In this document: positions 36,056 through 44,751 of the stretch, in pieces
Layout: each line of letters opens with the position of its first letter
Position numbering within the stretch: position 1 is the first letter of the stretch
Source of the DNA: Parahaliea mediterranea
GTDB taxonomy: Bacteria; Pseudomonadota; Gammaproteobacteria; Pseudomonadales; Halieaceae
Direction of reading: 5' to 3'
NCBI RefSeq assembly: GCF_003402235.1
Contig: NZ_QEWO01000003.1
Coordinates: 1-64,000 of the forward strand
Length of the DNA stretch: 64,000 nt
Made by a program: the position numbers and the translations under genes
The notes under the pieces: generated by a model
Seen by the model: the letters and a program-made list of their open reading frames with translations, nothing else
What the model was told of the DNA's origin: nothing
Databases searched by the model: none

Positions 36056-36114
36056 GTTACCCGGTCACATATGTGTAACAAAACACGGAGTAAAATGGTA
36101 ACAACAGCTACCAT
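36056..36114 (+). promoter_or_regulatory. Candidate CbrB enhancer sites
   Basis: Between cbrB and the sigma-54 promoter are GTTAC (36056-36060) facing GTGTAACA (36073-36080), a second GTAACA (36098-36103), the palindrome CACATATGTG (36066-36075) and an ATGGTA-N8-TACCAT inverted repeat (36095-36114). The repeated GTAAC motif lies 75-125 bp upstream of the promoter, as enhancers for NtrC-type activators do. Assignment to CbrB is by context. Confidence 0.5.
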
Positions 36115-36178
36115 GCGGCCATCTGGCAAACCCAGCCAAAAAAATTAACTTACTGTTTTATAACGATTTTTTAAAAAT

Positions 36179-36194
36179 TGGCACACGCCCTGCA
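36179..36194 (+). promoter_or_regulatory. Sigma-54 (-24/-12) promoter
   Basis: TGGCAC-ACGCC-CTGCA matches the consensus TGGCAC-N5-TTGCW in all but one of the invariant positions, with correct GG/GC spacing. A transcript should start near 36205. The stretch before it is A/T-rich. Confidence 0.8.
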
Positions 36195-36204
36195 ATTACT
36201 AGGT

Positions 36205-36520
36205 CGGCTACAACAATAAAAATAACAACCTGCCGTAATAACAATAAGATATTTTCACTATGGACCTGGTGGGGGAAGATTTCTTCCCCTTCGTTCCAAA
36301 CAGCTTTCGGGAATACCCTGTAACCGACAGCCACATTGGCTGACCCATCAGGGATATGCCCCGGACGTCCGAACCACTGGACGCCAGAACTACAGATTTG
36401 GCAGTGCTTTTGCGAAATAGTTCTATCGCCTGCCAATAAGAATAAAAACGGCTAGCGCATAAGAATAATCCGAAGAGACCTGGATGGGGAAAACATCTGT
36501 TTTCCCCGTCTTATTATTGC
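36205..36520 (+). ncRNA. crcZ: CrcZ-like regulatory RNA candidate
   Basis: About 315 nt between a sigma-54 promoter and an intrinsic terminator, with no coding frame of its own. It contains AAnAAnAA motifs of the Hfq/Crc-binding type at 36212-36219, 36221-36228, 36237-36248, 36435-36445 and 36461-36468, in otherwise mixed sequence. Two similar hairpins preceded by GACCTGG lie at 36272-36289 and 36486-36507. In Pseudomonas the cbrB-pcnB gap encodes CrcZ, which titrates Hfq/Crc to relieve carbon catabolite repression. Location, promoter class and motifs agree; expression is not shown. Confidence 0.72.
36486..36520 (+). terminator. Intrinsic terminator of the CrcZ-like RNA
   Basis: GGGGAAAAC (36486-36494) and GTTTTCCCC (36499-36507) form a 9-bp stem with loop ATCT, followed by GTCTTATTATT. 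It is the strongest plus-strand intrinsic terminator seen in this interval. Confidence 0.85.
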
Positions 36521-36615
36521 CCACCGAGACCGCCATTCCCTCCTTCCTCGACACACTCCGCGCGACCTTCTGTGGTAGACTGCGCAGCGTTAACCCTCTG
36601 CACAAGGCACGGCGC

Positions 36616-37905
36616 TTGAAGGTCATTCCCAGGGATCAGCACTGCATTTCCCGGCAGAACATCAGTGATAACGCCCTCAAGGTCATGGCGCGCCTGCGCA
36701 GCAGCGACTACCAGGCCTACCTGGTTGGCGGCGCCGTTCGCGACCTGCTGCTGGGCGGCCACCCCAAGGACTTTGACGTCGCCACCGACGCCACCCCCGA
36801 ACAGGTTCACGAGCTGTTCCGCAATTCCCGCATCATCGGCCGCCGCTTTCGCATTGTGCATGTGCGCTTCGGCCGCGAGATCATCGAGGTCACCACCTTC
36901 CGGGGCCACCACGACAGCGACGACAGCCGCCCCCGTTCCAGCCACTCACGCCAGTCCTCCAGCGGCCTGCTGCTGCGTGACAACGTGTTTGGCACCCTGG
37001 AAGAAGACGCCGTGCGCCGCGACCTCACCGTCAACGCCCTGTACTACGACAGCAAGACCTTCGAGGTCTTCGACCACGTTCAGGGGCTGGACGATCTGGC
37101 GCGCCGCAACATACGCATTATCGGCGACCCGGTGCAGCGCTTTACCGAGGATCCGGTGCGCATGCTGCGCGTGTTGCGCTTTGCCGCCAAGCTCGACTTC
37201 GGCATTGACCCTGGCACCGCGGCGGCCATTCCCGAGTGCGCCGGCCTGTTGGCCGAAATCCCCGCGGCGCGGCTGTTTGATGAGTTCCTGAAACTGTTTC
37301 TGGCCGGCTATGCCGAGCCCACCCTGGCGCTGCTGCAGCAGCACCAGCTGCTGCGCTACCTGTTCCCGGACAGCGCCCACCAGCTGCAGCGCGACGCCAG
37401 CGGCCAGGCCCTGGTGGAAGCCGCCATGCGCAGCACCGATGCCCGCATTGCCGAAGACAAACCCGTCACCCCGGCCTTCCTGCTGGCCGCCCTGCTGTGG
37501 CCGGTTGTCCGGGCCCGGGCCGACAACCTGAAGGCGCGCGGTGAAGCGCCGGCCCAGGCCATCAACAGCGCCGCCCAGCAGGTTATCGCCGAGGCTGCCC
37601 AGCACCTGTCCATCCCGCGCCGCTTCAGCCTGCCCATGCGCGATATCTGGGAATTCCAGTCACGCCTTGAACGCCGCGGGCGCAAGGCCGTGGAGCTGGT
37701 GCAGCACAAACGCTTTCGCGCCGCCTACGACTTTCTGCTGCTGCGCGAAGCCGCCGGCGAAACCACCGACGGCGCCGGCGCCTGGTGGACCGAATTCCAG
37801 ACCCTGCCGGAAAACCAGCAGGTGCAGCAGGTGGCCCACGACAAACCCGCCCGCACCCGCCGGCGGCGACCGCGGCGACGGCGCCCGGGCGGTGACGCCG
37901 CGTGA
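36616..37905 (+). CDS. pcnB: Poly(A) polymerase I
   Basis: A 429-aa enzyme adding poly(A) tails to RNA 3' ends, promoting decay. TTG start at 36616 is preferred: AAGG lies 8 nt upstream and it opens at KVIPRDQHCISRQNIS, the conserved family start; the only upstream ATG (36484) is inside the sRNA terminator. Motifs LVGGAVRDLLLG (36-47), DFDVATDATPEQV (catalytic Asp52 and Asp54) and EDAVRRDLTVNALYYD are intact. An Arg-rich tail ends the protein. folK overlaps its stop. Confidence 0.92.
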   Translation: MKVIPRDQHCISRQNISDNALKVMARLRSSDYQAYLVGGAVRDLLLGGHPKDFDVATDATPEQVHELFRNSRIIGRRFRIVHVRFGREIIEVTTFRGHHDSDDSRPRSSHSRQSSSGLLLRDNVFGTLEEDAVRRDLTVNALYYDSKTFEVFDHVQGLDDLARRNIRIIGDPVQRFTEDPVRMLRVLRFAAKLDFGIDPGTAAAIPECAGLLAEIPAARLFDEFLKLFLAGYAEPTLALLQQHQLLRYLFPDSAHQLQRDASGQALVEAAMRSTDARIAEDKPVTPAFLLAALLWPVVRARADNLKARGEAPAQAINSAAQQVIAEAAQHLSIPRRFSLPMRDIWEFQSRLERRGRKAVELVQHKRFRAAYDFLLLREAAGETTDGAGAWWTEFQTLPENQQVQQVAHDKPARTRRRRPRRRRPGGDAA

Positions 37906-38402
37906 TCACCTGCTACCTGGCCCTGGGCAGCAATCTGGACGACCCCGAGCGCCAGCTGCAGGACGCCGTCGCGGCCCTCGCCCGGCTGCCGCATTCGCGC
38001 CTGGCGGCGGCCTCGCCGGTCTACCGCAGCGAGCCGCTGGGGCCCGCCGGGCAGAACGACTACCTGAACGCCGTGGTAGCCCTGATCACCGAACTGCAAC
38101 CGCTGGCACTGCTGGACGCCCTGCAGGCCATTGAAGACACCCAGGGCCGGGTGCGCGGCGAGCGCTGGGGGCCGCGCTGCATCGACCTGGACATCCTGCT
38201 GTACGGTGACCAGCGCATCAACGAGCCGCGGCTGCAGGTACCCCACCCCGCCATGGCAGAGCGCAACTTTGTGCTCGTGCCCCTGACCGACATCTGCGAC
38301 CCGCGCCTGGTGGTGCCTGGCGGCAGTGACCTCGCCACACTGGCGCAGCGCTGCCCCACAAGCCGGCTGGAACGCACGCGGATACGCCTGAAAACGCACT
38401 AG
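37902..38402 (+). CDS. folK: Dihydropterin pyrophosphokinase (HPPK)
   Basis: A 166-aa enzyme transferring pyrophosphate from ATP to 6-hydroxymethyl-dihydropterin in folate synthesis. GTG start overlaps the pcnB stop. Signature WGPRCIDLDILLYG carries the two Mg-binding aspartates; LALGSNLDDPERQL and PVYRSEPLGPAGQNDYLNAVV are typical. Neighbours match the Pseudomonas pcnB-folK-panB order. Confidence 0.95.
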   Translation: MITCYLALGSNLDDPERQLQDAVAALARLPHSRLAAASPVYRSEPLGPAGQNDYLNAVVALITELQPLALLDALQAIEDTQGRVRGERWGPRCIDLDILLYGDQRINEPRLQVPHPAMAERNFVLVPLTDICDPRLVVPGGSDLATLAQRCPTSRLERTRIRLKTH

Positions 38403-38412
38403 GAGTCACAGT

Positions 38413-39096
38413 GTGAGCGGTGACAGCACAACCATTGGCGCAAACCTCAAGGGCCGCCAGCCTCCCCAGTACATCGCCGTGGAAGGGCCCATCGGCGTTG
38501 GCAAAACCACCCTGGCCAGGCGCCTGGCCGCCACCTTCAATTACCAGACCCTGCTGGAAGAGGCCGAGGCCAACCCCTTCCTGGAGAAGTTCTACCGCAA
38601 CCGCAAACAGGCGGCGCTGGCCACCCAGCTGTTTTTTCTGTTCCAGCGGGCCGAAAAAATCGAGCAGCTGCGCCAAAGCGACATCTTCGAGCCAGTGCGG
38701 GTGGCCGACTTCCTGATCGACAAAGACCCGCTGTTCGCCCGCATCAACCTCGAGGCGGACGAGTTCCAGCTGTACGAGCGGGTGTACAAGCAGCTCACCA
38801 TCGATGCGCCGCGACCGGATCTGGTGATCTACCTGCAGGCCTCCACGGATGTGCTGTTATCACGCATCGAACAGCGTGGAATCCACTTTGAACAGGGCCT
38901 GGAACGGGACTATCTGGAGCGCTTGAACGAAGTGTACAGCGAGTTTTTTCTGTATTACGATGGCGCCCCACTACTGATCGTCAACGCCAGCGAAATCGAT
39001 CTCGCCCACGGTGACAGCGACTACCACCACCTGGTCGACTACCTGCTGGACATTCGCAGCGGCCGCCACTACTTCAACCCCACCTTCTTTGGATAA
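38413..39096 (+). CDS. Deoxynucleoside kinase
   Basis: A 227-aa kinase of the dCK/dGK family. P-loop GPIGVGKTT (25-33), substrate motif DIFEPVRVADF (in place of the usual ERS-type block), DLVIYLQASTDVLLSRIEQRG with the LID arginine region, and ERDYLERLNEVYSEFF. It salvages deoxynucleosides by ATP phosphorylation; base preference is not readable. GTG start with AGGAG 7 nt upstream. It is inserted between folK and panB, where Pseudomonas has none. Confidence 0.88.
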   Translation: MSGDSTTIGANLKGRQPPQYIAVEGPIGVGKTTLARRLAATFNYQTLLEEAEANPFLEKFYRNRKQAALATQLFFLFQRAEKIEQLRQSDIFEPVRVADFLIDKDPLFARINLEADEFQLYERVYKQLTIDAPRPDLVIYLQASTDVLLSRIEQRGIHFEQGLERDYLERLNEVYSEFFLYYDGAPLLIVNASEIDLAHGDSDYHHLVDYLLDIRSGRHYFNPTFFG

Positions 39097-39103
39097 CACC
39101 GCC

Positions 39104-39895
39104 ATGGGCAAGATTACTGTCAGCACCCTGGACAAGATGAAGGCCGCCGGCGAGAAGTTTGTCTGCATCACCGCTTACGATGCCACCTTTGCCCGCCTGG
39201 TCAGCGAGGCGGGCGCCGAAACCATTCTGGTGGGCGACTCCCTTGGCAATGTGGTTCAGGGCCACGGCAGCACCATCCCGGTGCGCATGGAAGACATGGT
39301 CTACCACACCGCCTGTGTGTGCCGCGCCAACACCGACGCCATGGTGATTGCCGATTTGCCCTTCATGACCTACAGCAGCGCCGAGGACGCCCTGCGCAAC
39401 AGCGCCATGCTGATGCAGGCTGGCGCCCAGATGGTGAAGATGGAAGGCGGTGTGTGGCTCAGTGACACCATTAGCATGCTGGTGGAGCGTGGCATCCCGG
39501 TGTGCGCCCACCTCGGCCTGACCCCCCAGTCCGTCAACGTGTTCGGCGGCTACCGGGTGCAGGGCCGAACCCCCAAGAGCGCCAAGTCCATCCTCGCCGA
39601 TGCGGTGGAAATCCAGGACGCCGGCGCCAGCCTGCTGGTGCTGGAGTGTGTGCCTGCCCACCTGGCCGCCGACATCAGCGAAAAGCTGGACATCCCGGTG
39701 ATCGGCATTGGCGCCGGCGCCGGCACCGATGCCCAGGTGCTGGTGATGCACGACCTGCTGGGCCTGTCGGGCCACAGCCCCAAATTCGTACAGAACTTTA
39801 TGGCCGGCGCGAACAGCGTGCAGGGCGCGCTGAGTGCTTTTGTGCAGGCGGTCAAGGCCGGCGAATACCCAAGGGAAGAACACAGCTACAGCTAG
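39104..39895 (+). CDS. panB: Ketopantoate hydroxymethyltransferase
   Basis: A 263-aa enzyme of pantothenate synthesis, moving a hydroxymethyl group from methylene-THF to 2-ketoisovalerate. Start at 39104 gives MGKITVSTLDKMKAAGEKF; ITAYDATFARL, VGDSLGNVVQGHGST (metal-binding Asp) and KMEGG are canonical. It sits 7 bp behind the kinase gene. panC follows only after an unusual 434-bp gap. Confidence 0.95.
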   Translation: MGKITVSTLDKMKAAGEKFVCITAYDATFARLVSEAGAETILVGDSLGNVVQGHGSTIPVRMEDMVYHTACVCRANTDAMVIADLPFMTYSSAEDALRNSAMLMQAGAQMVKMEGGVWLSDTISMLVERGIPVCAHLGLTPQSVNVFGGYRVQGRTPKSAKSILADAVEIQDAGASLLVLECVPAHLAADISEKLDIPVIGIGAGAGTDAQVLVMHDLLGLSGHSPKFVQNFMAGANSVQGALSAFVQAVKAGEYPREEHSYS

Positions 39896-40127
39896 GTGCC
39901 GCCCCGCGCTGGGCGCTCTTCTCTTCCTTCACTCTGTCCTTCGCCCTGCCCTTCTCTCTGTTCGACTCTGCCCGCCTCACTCTCCCTTTCCCTCTGCCCT
40001 TCTCTCTGCCCTTCTCTTCCCCTTGCTCTCTGCCCGGCTTTCTCACCGTCGCACTGCCCTGTGGCCCGGTTTCATCGCCGTCGCTGCGCCGGTGATCCCA
40101 CCCATAGCCGGCAGCACGGTCACCGCC

Positions 40128-40147
40128 AAGTAAGTGAATGCTTACTT
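40128..40147. promoter_or_regulatory. Palindromic operator candidate
   Basis: AAGTAAG (40128-40134) and CTTACTT (40141-40147) form a perfect 7-bp inverted repeat with a 6-bp spacer. Size and form are typical of TetR-family operators. No TetR gene lies in the window; the nearest target is panC, 180 bp downstream. Confidence 0.45.
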
Positions 40148-40210
40148 TCAAAAGTGGTCGAAATTGCTTCCTTTAGTAACACCGCAGCGTGAATTTTTCA
40201 TGAAATTCCG

Positions 40211-40239
40211 TTGCCCGTAACATTATCTTTGTGCATACT
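40211..40239 (+). promoter_or_regulatory. Sigma-70 promoter candidate for panC
   Basis: TTGCCC (40211-40216), 17-nt spacer, CATACT (40234-40239), about 90 bp before the panC start. This would uncouple panC from panB. Confidence 0.5.
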
Positions 40240-40329
40240 GCCTGACCCCTGCCGCCGCAAGGGCAGGTCTGTATCCACTTCGACGATCGGTTTAGCGTCG
40301 CCCATTCCACATAGAGGGATATGGCAGAT

Positions 40330-41214
40330 ATGCGAACTTACACCACGACCGCAAGCCTGCGTTCCGCCCTGTGCGAATTCCGCCAGCAGGGGCAATCCAT
40401 CGCTTTTGTTCCCACCATGGGCAATCTCCACGACGGCCACCTGGATCTGGTGCGCCGGGCGCGGGCCCTGTGCGATATCGTTGTCGTCAGTATTTTCGTC
40501 AACCCCCTGCAGTTTGGGGCCAACGAGGATCTGGACGCCTATCCCCGCACCATGGCGGCAGACAAGGAAAAGCTGTTCAGCGAAGGCGTGCAGGTGCTGT
40601 ATGCGCCCACCGTCGAGGAAATCTACCCCGAGGGCATGCACACCCACACCCAGGTGCAGGTGCCCGACCTGTCGGAAACCCTGTGCGGCAGCAGCCGCCC
40701 CGGCCACTTCAACGGCGTCACCACCATCGTGAACAAGCTGTTCAACATGGTGCAGCCGGATGTCGCCGTGTTCGGCGAGAAGGACTTCCAGCAGTTGTCC
40801 ATCATCCGCAAGATGGTCTGCGACCTGTGCATGCCGATCCAGATTGAAGGCGTGGCCACCGCCCGCGATGCCGATGGCCTGGCCAAAAGCTCGCGCAACG
40901 GCTACCTGAACCGCGAGCAGCGCCGCATTGCACCCACCATTCACGCGGTGCTTACCGGCTGCCGCGAAGCCATTGCCTGCGGCTTCGACAACTTCCTGCA
41001 GTTGGAGTCCCACGCCCGCATGCAGTTGCTGCAGGCCGGCTTCGAGCCGGATTATTTCGCCATTCGCGATGCACGCACCCTGCGCGCGGTGGATGAGCAC
41101 ACCGAGGAAATCGCCATTCTGGCCGCCGCCCGCCTGGGCAGCACCCGGCTGATCGACAACGTGCGACTGGCGGTCAACCCGGCATCCGATTGGGGTATGC
41201 TCGCCACCCAGTAA
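40330..41214 (+). CDS. panC: Pantothenate synthetase
   Basis: A 294-aa ATP-dependent ligase joining pantoate and beta-alanine. HIGH-like TMGNLHDGHLDL, NPLQFGANEDLDAYPRT, FGEKDFQQL and the KMSKS-like KSSRNGYL are intact. ATG at 40330 is preferred over 40321 because GAGGG lies at a proper distance and the length to the first conserved LR fits homologs. It is separated from panB by the pyrimidine tract, and no panD follows. Confidence 0.94.
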   Translation: MRTYTTTASLRSALCEFRQQGQSIAFVPTMGNLHDGHLDLVRRARALCDIVVVSIFVNPLQFGANEDLDAYPRTMAADKEKLFSEGVQVLYAPTVEEIYPEGMHTHTQVQVPDLSETLCGSSRPGHFNGVTTIVNKLFNMVQPDVAVFGEKDFQQLSIIRKMVCDLCMPIQIEGVATARDADGLAKSSRNGYLNREQRRIAPTIHAVLTGCREAIACGFDNFLQLESHARMQLLQAGFEPDYFAIRDARTLRAVDEHTEEIAILAAARLGSTRLIDNVRLAVNPASDWGMLATQ

Positions 41215-41280
41215 CCCGACTTCCGCGCGGGCGAGAGGCCCGCGCGGAACCAGCGCTACCACAGGCGGTCGCAAGTACAC

Positions 41281-41694
41281 ATGGAATTTGTCACGCAACA
41301 CGCCGAAGTGCTGCTCGCCTGGGTTGCGGGTCTGTCGCTGCTGATGCTGATTGGCACGGTGGTAGTCATGCCCTGGGCGCTATCGCGGCTGCCGGTGGAT
41401 TACTTCAACGCCGAATCCCGCCGCTCCTGGCGCGATATGACGCCCTACCCCCTCCTCAGCCTGCTGCTGGTGATACTGAAAAACCTGATCGGGCTGCTGC
41501 TACTGGCCGTTGGCATTGTGCTGCTGTTCACCCCAGGCCAGGGCGCCGTCACCATTCTGGTGGGGCTGATGCTGATGAACTTCCCCGGCAAATACCGCTT
41601 CGAGCGCAAGCTCGCCCTGACGCCCGGCATCCTGCGCGCCATCAACTGGCTGCGCCAGCGCGCGGGCTCCGAACCGATGGAAGCCCCGCGCTGA
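41281..41694 (+). CDS. Small PGPGW-type membrane protein
   Basis: A 137-aa protein with two strong membrane regions (about 10-30 and 57-85) and a loop FTPGQGAVTILVGLMLMNFPGKYRFERKL, split here at its Gly/Pro core, resembling the PGPGW putative transmembrane family. The function is unknown. It lies alone after panC and converges on an outer-membrane barrel gene. Confidence 0.65.
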   Translation: MEFVTQHAEVLLAWVAGLSLLMLIGTVVVMPWALSRLPVDYFNAESRRSWRDMTPYPLLSLLLVILKNLIGLLLLAVGIVLLFTPGQGAVTILVGLMLMNFPGKYRFERKLALTPGILRAINWLRQRAGSEPMEAPR

Positions 41695-41703
41695 CCACGC
41701 GCC

Positions 41704-42339
41704 TTACAAGTCCACCAGCAACCCGAGGCTCCAGCCGCTGAATTCCATGCGGCCACTGTAATCGTCAAAGTCGTCGAAGTCGTTCTCCACCTGGCGATAG
41801 CCCAGGCGCAAGGACAGATCCAGCACCGGCATATCCAGGGTGTAATCAAGGCCGGCTTCCACATCGTATGCCGAGGTGTCATCCCAGTTGGTGGCCGTGG
41901 CCTCGCCGTATACCCCAAAGCCGGTGCCCACCAGCGGCACGCGCACCGTGCCGTAGAGCTGCGGCAGCCAGCCCTCAAAGGAACGCTGGCCCGGCGCGCG
42001 GCCATCCTGGAAGTTGGTGGCGCTCACACCCAGGTCCAGGTCGATGGCCGGGTTATCGAGTATTTCGTAGTAGAGGATGGCATCCAGCGTGCTCAGCTCC
42101 AGCGGCACCGGGCCGTCTTTTTCGGCGTAATCCCAGTAGCGGACTTTCACGTTCGGGATGATGGGAATGGGGTGCTCGAAGGCGGCGGTCAGCGACAGCT
42201 GCTGCTCCTGCCCTGCATCAAACCCGGGGGCGCTGGCATCGGCCATCCAGGCGGCGGCGCCGGCCTTGAGGGCCAGCACGTCGGCGCTGGCAAGCGATGG
42301 CGCGGCAATGAGACAGAGGGCGGTGGCAAGGCGTTTCAT
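41704..42339 (-). CDS. Outer-membrane beta-barrel protein (TIGR04219-like)
   Basis: A 211-aa protein with a signal peptide cleaved near ASLASA-DV (residue 19-20), then alternating amphipathic strands of an 8-strand type barrel, ending in GLLVDL. The pattern of KVRYWDYAEK, ILYYEILDNPAIDLDLGVSAT and GYRQVENDFDDFDDYSG resembles the TIGR04219 outer-membrane family. No specific role is known. Confidence 0.7.
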   Translation of the reverse strand: MKRLATALCLIAAPSLASADVLALKAGAAAWMADASAPGFDAGQEQQLSLTAAFEHPIPIIPNVKVRYWDYAEKDGPVPLELSTLDAILYYEILDNPAIDLDLGVSATNFQDGRAPGQRSFEGWLPQLYGTVRVPLVGTGFGVYGEATATNWDDTSAYDVEAGLDYTLDMPVLDLSLRLGYRQVENDFDDFDDYSGRMEFSGWSLGLLVDL

Positions 42340-42502
42340 GTGTTGGCACTCCGGGTGGCCTGTGAACGTAGCGCGGTACAGTACGGGGCCAGCGGATGAG
42401 GGTCAATGCTGTTCTGCCATCGCTGCCCTGACATCACAGTTCCGATTTCACCGTTCAGGCATCTGCAGCACACGCATGGCTGCGCGCGCGGATTCAGCGC
42501 GC

Positions 42503-42535
42503 AAAAAAAGGGGCGCACCCTTGCGGGAGCGCCCC
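42503..42535 (-). terminator. Intrinsic terminator of pnp
   Basis: On the minus strand GGGGCGC (42535-42529) and GCGCCCC (42516-42510) form a 7-bp stem followed by T7 (42509-42503), 27 bp after the pnp stop. Confidence 0.92.
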
Positions 42536-42561
42536 TGAATCAACGACCGGGGTAACCGGGA

Positions 42562-44691
42562 TCAGGAATCGGCAGATTCCTGTGCCGGTGCTTCCTCGGC
42601 CGGAGCCTCATCTTCCAGCAGTTCCTTGATGGACAGCTTGATACGGCCGCGCTGGTCCACATCCAGAACTTTTACACGCACTTCCTGGCCTTCGCTCAGG
42701 TGGTCGGTCACATTCTCCACGCGCTCGTTGGCGATCTGGGAAATGTGCACCAGGCCATCCTTGCCGGGCAGGATGTTCACAAAGGCGCCGAAGTCGACAA
42801 TGCGCGCCACGGTACCGGTGTAGATGGCACCCACTTCTGCTTCGGCAGTGATTTCCTCGATCAGTTCCACCGCCTTGTCGCGGGCGGTCTTGTCCTGGCC
42901 GAAAACACGCACGGTGCCGTCGTCGTCGATGTCGACAGTGGCGCCGGAGGCTTCGGTGATGGAACGGATGGTGGCGCCGCCTTTACCGATGATGTCGCGG
43001 ATCTTGTCGGAGTCGACCTTCAGGGTGATCATGCTCGGCGCGTTGTCGGAGGTGACTTCGCGGGCCGCCGGCAGAACAACATTCATCTGGCCGAGGATGT
43101 GCAGGCGGGCCTGCAGGGCCTGCTGCAGAGCGATCTCCATGATCTGCTCGTTGATACCCTCGATCTTGATGTCCATCTGCAGGGCGGTGACGCCTTCGGC
43201 GGTACCGGCCACTTTGAAGTCCATGTCGCCGAGGTGGTCCTCATCACCGAGGATGTCGGTGAGTACGGCAAAGTTGTTGCCTTCTTTCACCAGACCCATG
43301 GCGATACCGGCAACCGGCGCCTTCAGGGGCACGCCCGCGGCCATCAGGGCCAGGGAGCCCACACACACAGAGGCCATGGAGCTGGAACCGTTAGATTCGG
43401 TGATCTCGGAAACCACGCGCACGGTGTAGGGGAATTCCTCTTCGCCGGGCAGCACCGCAGCCAGGCCGCGACGGGCCAGGCGGCCGTGTCCCACTTCACG
43501 ACGGCCGGTGAAACCGATGCGGCCGGCCTCGCCCACGGAGTAGGGCGGGAAGTTGTAGTGCAGCATGAAGGGGTCGCGGCGCTCGCCTTCCAGGGCGTCG
43601 ATGATCTGGGCGTCGCGGGTGGAGCCGAGGGTCACGGCGCCGATGGCCTGGGTTTCACCGCGGGTGAACAGGGCCGAGCCGTGTACTTTGGCCAGCAGAT
43701 CCACTTCGCAGGCGATGGCGCGAACAGTGCGGTTGTCGCGACCGTCGATGCGCGGCTCGCCGGCGATGATGCGCTTGCGCACCAGGTTTTTCTCGACCTT
43801 CTTGAAGATGTCTTTCACTTCATCGGCAGAGGGGCCGCCTTCTACCGCCAGGGCGGCGACGCAGGCTTCGCGGATTTCACCCACGCGCTCGTAGCGCTGG
43901 GCCTTCTCGGTGATGCGGTAGGCTTCACCCAGGTCGGTCTTGACCTGTGCTTCAACGGCGGCCAGCAGTTCTTCGTTGATGGCCGGCGCCTGCCAGTCCC
44001 AACGCGGCTTGCCGGCTTCGGCGGCCAGTTCGCTCACGGCCTTGATCACGGCCTGCATTTCCTGATGGGCGTACAGCACGGCGCCCAGCATCTGGTCTTC
44101 AGACAGCTGCTTGGCTTCGGACTCCACCATCAGCACGGCGTCGGTGGTGCCGGCAACCACCATGTCGAGCTTGCTGTCTTTGAGCTGCTCGTAAGTGGGG
44201 TTCAGCATGTAGCCCTTGGCTTCGTTGAAGCCAACGCGGGCGGCGCCGATGGGGCCATTGAAGGGGCAGCCGGAGATGGCCAGGGCGGCGGAGGTGCCGA
44301 TCATGGCCGGAATGTCCGGGTCGATGTGCTTGTCGGCGGACATCACGGTGCAGACAACCTGCACTTCATTCATGAAGCCGTCGGCGAACAGCGGGCGGAT
44401 GGGGCGGTCGATCAGGCGCGAGGTCAGGGTTTCTTTCTCGCTGGGGCGGCCTTCGCGCTTGAAGAAGCCACCGGGAATCTTGCCGACGGAGTAGGTCTTC
44501 TCCTGGTAGTGCACAGACAGCGGGAAGAAGGGCTGGTTTTCCTTGGCGGTTTTCTCCGCCACCACGGTAACCAGCACGGAGGTGTTCTCGACAGTCACCA
44601 GAACCGCGCCGGTCGCCTGGCGGGCGATGCGGCCGGTTTCCAGGGTGACGGTCTGACCACCGTACTGGAAGGTTTTCGTTACTGGATTCAC
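42562..44691 (-). CDS. pnp: Polyribonucleotide nucleotidyltransferase (PNPase)
   Basis: A 709-aa 3'-5' phosphorolytic exoribonuclease and degradosome component. GTG start with GGAGAAATAAC upstream. Two RNase PH cores (about 10-220 and 310-545) flank an all-alpha linker; KH domain (about 555-615, [14 protein letters not shown]) and S1 domain (about 620-690, [19 protein letters not shown]) follow, then an acidic Ala/Glu tail. It is last in the rpsO-pnp pair, as in E. coli. Confidence 0.97.
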   Translation of the reverse strand: MNPVTKTFQYGGQTVTLETGRIARQATGAVLVTVENTSVLVTVVAEKTAKENQPFFPLSVHYQEKTYSVGKIPGGFFKREGRPSEKETLTSRLIDRPIRPLFADGFMNEVQVVCTVMSADKHIDPDIPAMIGTSAALAISGCPFNGPIGAARVGFNEAKGYMLNPTYEQLKDSKLDMVVAGTTDAVLMVESEAKQLSEDQMLGAVLYAHQEMQAVIKAVSELAAEAGKPRWDWQAPAINEELLAAVEAQVKTDLGEAYRITEKAQRYERVGEIREACVAALAVEGGPSADEVKDIFKKVEKNLVRKRIIAGEPRIDGRDNRTVRAIACEVDLLAKVHGSALFTRGETQAIGAVTLGSTRDAQIIDALEGERRDPFMLHYNFPPYSVGEAGRIGFTGRREVGHGRLARRGLAAVLPGEEEFPYTVRVVSEITESNGSSSMASVCVGSLALMAAGVPLKAPVAGIAMGLVKEGNNFAVLTDILGDEDHLGDMDFKVAGTAEGVTALQMDIKIEGINEQIMEIALQQALQARLHILGQMNVVLPAAREVTSDNAPSMITLKVDSDKIRDIIGKGGATIRSITEASGATVDIDDDGTVRVFGQDKTARDKAVELIEEITAEAEVGAIYTGTVARIVDFGAFVNILPGKDGLVHISQIANERVENVTDHLSEGQEVRVKVLDVDQRGRIKLSIKELLEDEAPAEEAPAQESADS

Positions 44692-44718
44692 GTTATTTCT
44701 CCAATTCTATACATGACA

Positions 44719-44739
44719 ACCGGGGCACTGGGCCCCGGT
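44719..44739 (-). other. Hairpin between rpsO and pnp
   Basis: ACCGGGGC (44719-44726) and GCCCCGGT (44732-44739) form an 8-bp stem. In E. coli this intercistronic gap holds the rpsO attenuator and the RNase III site for pnp autoregulation; this hairpin takes the same place but has no T run. Confidence 0.55.
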
Positions 44740-44751
44740 CTATGGTGCAGC

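Larger units (their letters stand above)
39896..40329. other. 434-bp panB-panC spacer with pyrimidine-rich tract
   Basis: No gene is seen. The stretch 39915-40045 is almost all C and T on the plus strand, with the 15-mer CTGCCCTTCTCTCTG at 39946 and 39994 and a partial third copy at 40006. It is followed by a TetR-type palindrome and a sigma-70-like promoter for panC. The tract contrasts sharply with surrounding coding DNA. Confidence 0.75.

Noticed and set aside
36268-36292. First hairpin of the sRNA region as an independent terminator
   Set aside because: It lacks a T run after the stem (TTCGTTCC only), so it is treated as an internal structure.
36484-36615. N-terminal extension of pcnB from the ATG at 36484
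   Set aside because: That ATG lies inside the stem of the intrinsic terminator, and the 44 added residues do not resemble poly(A) polymerase.
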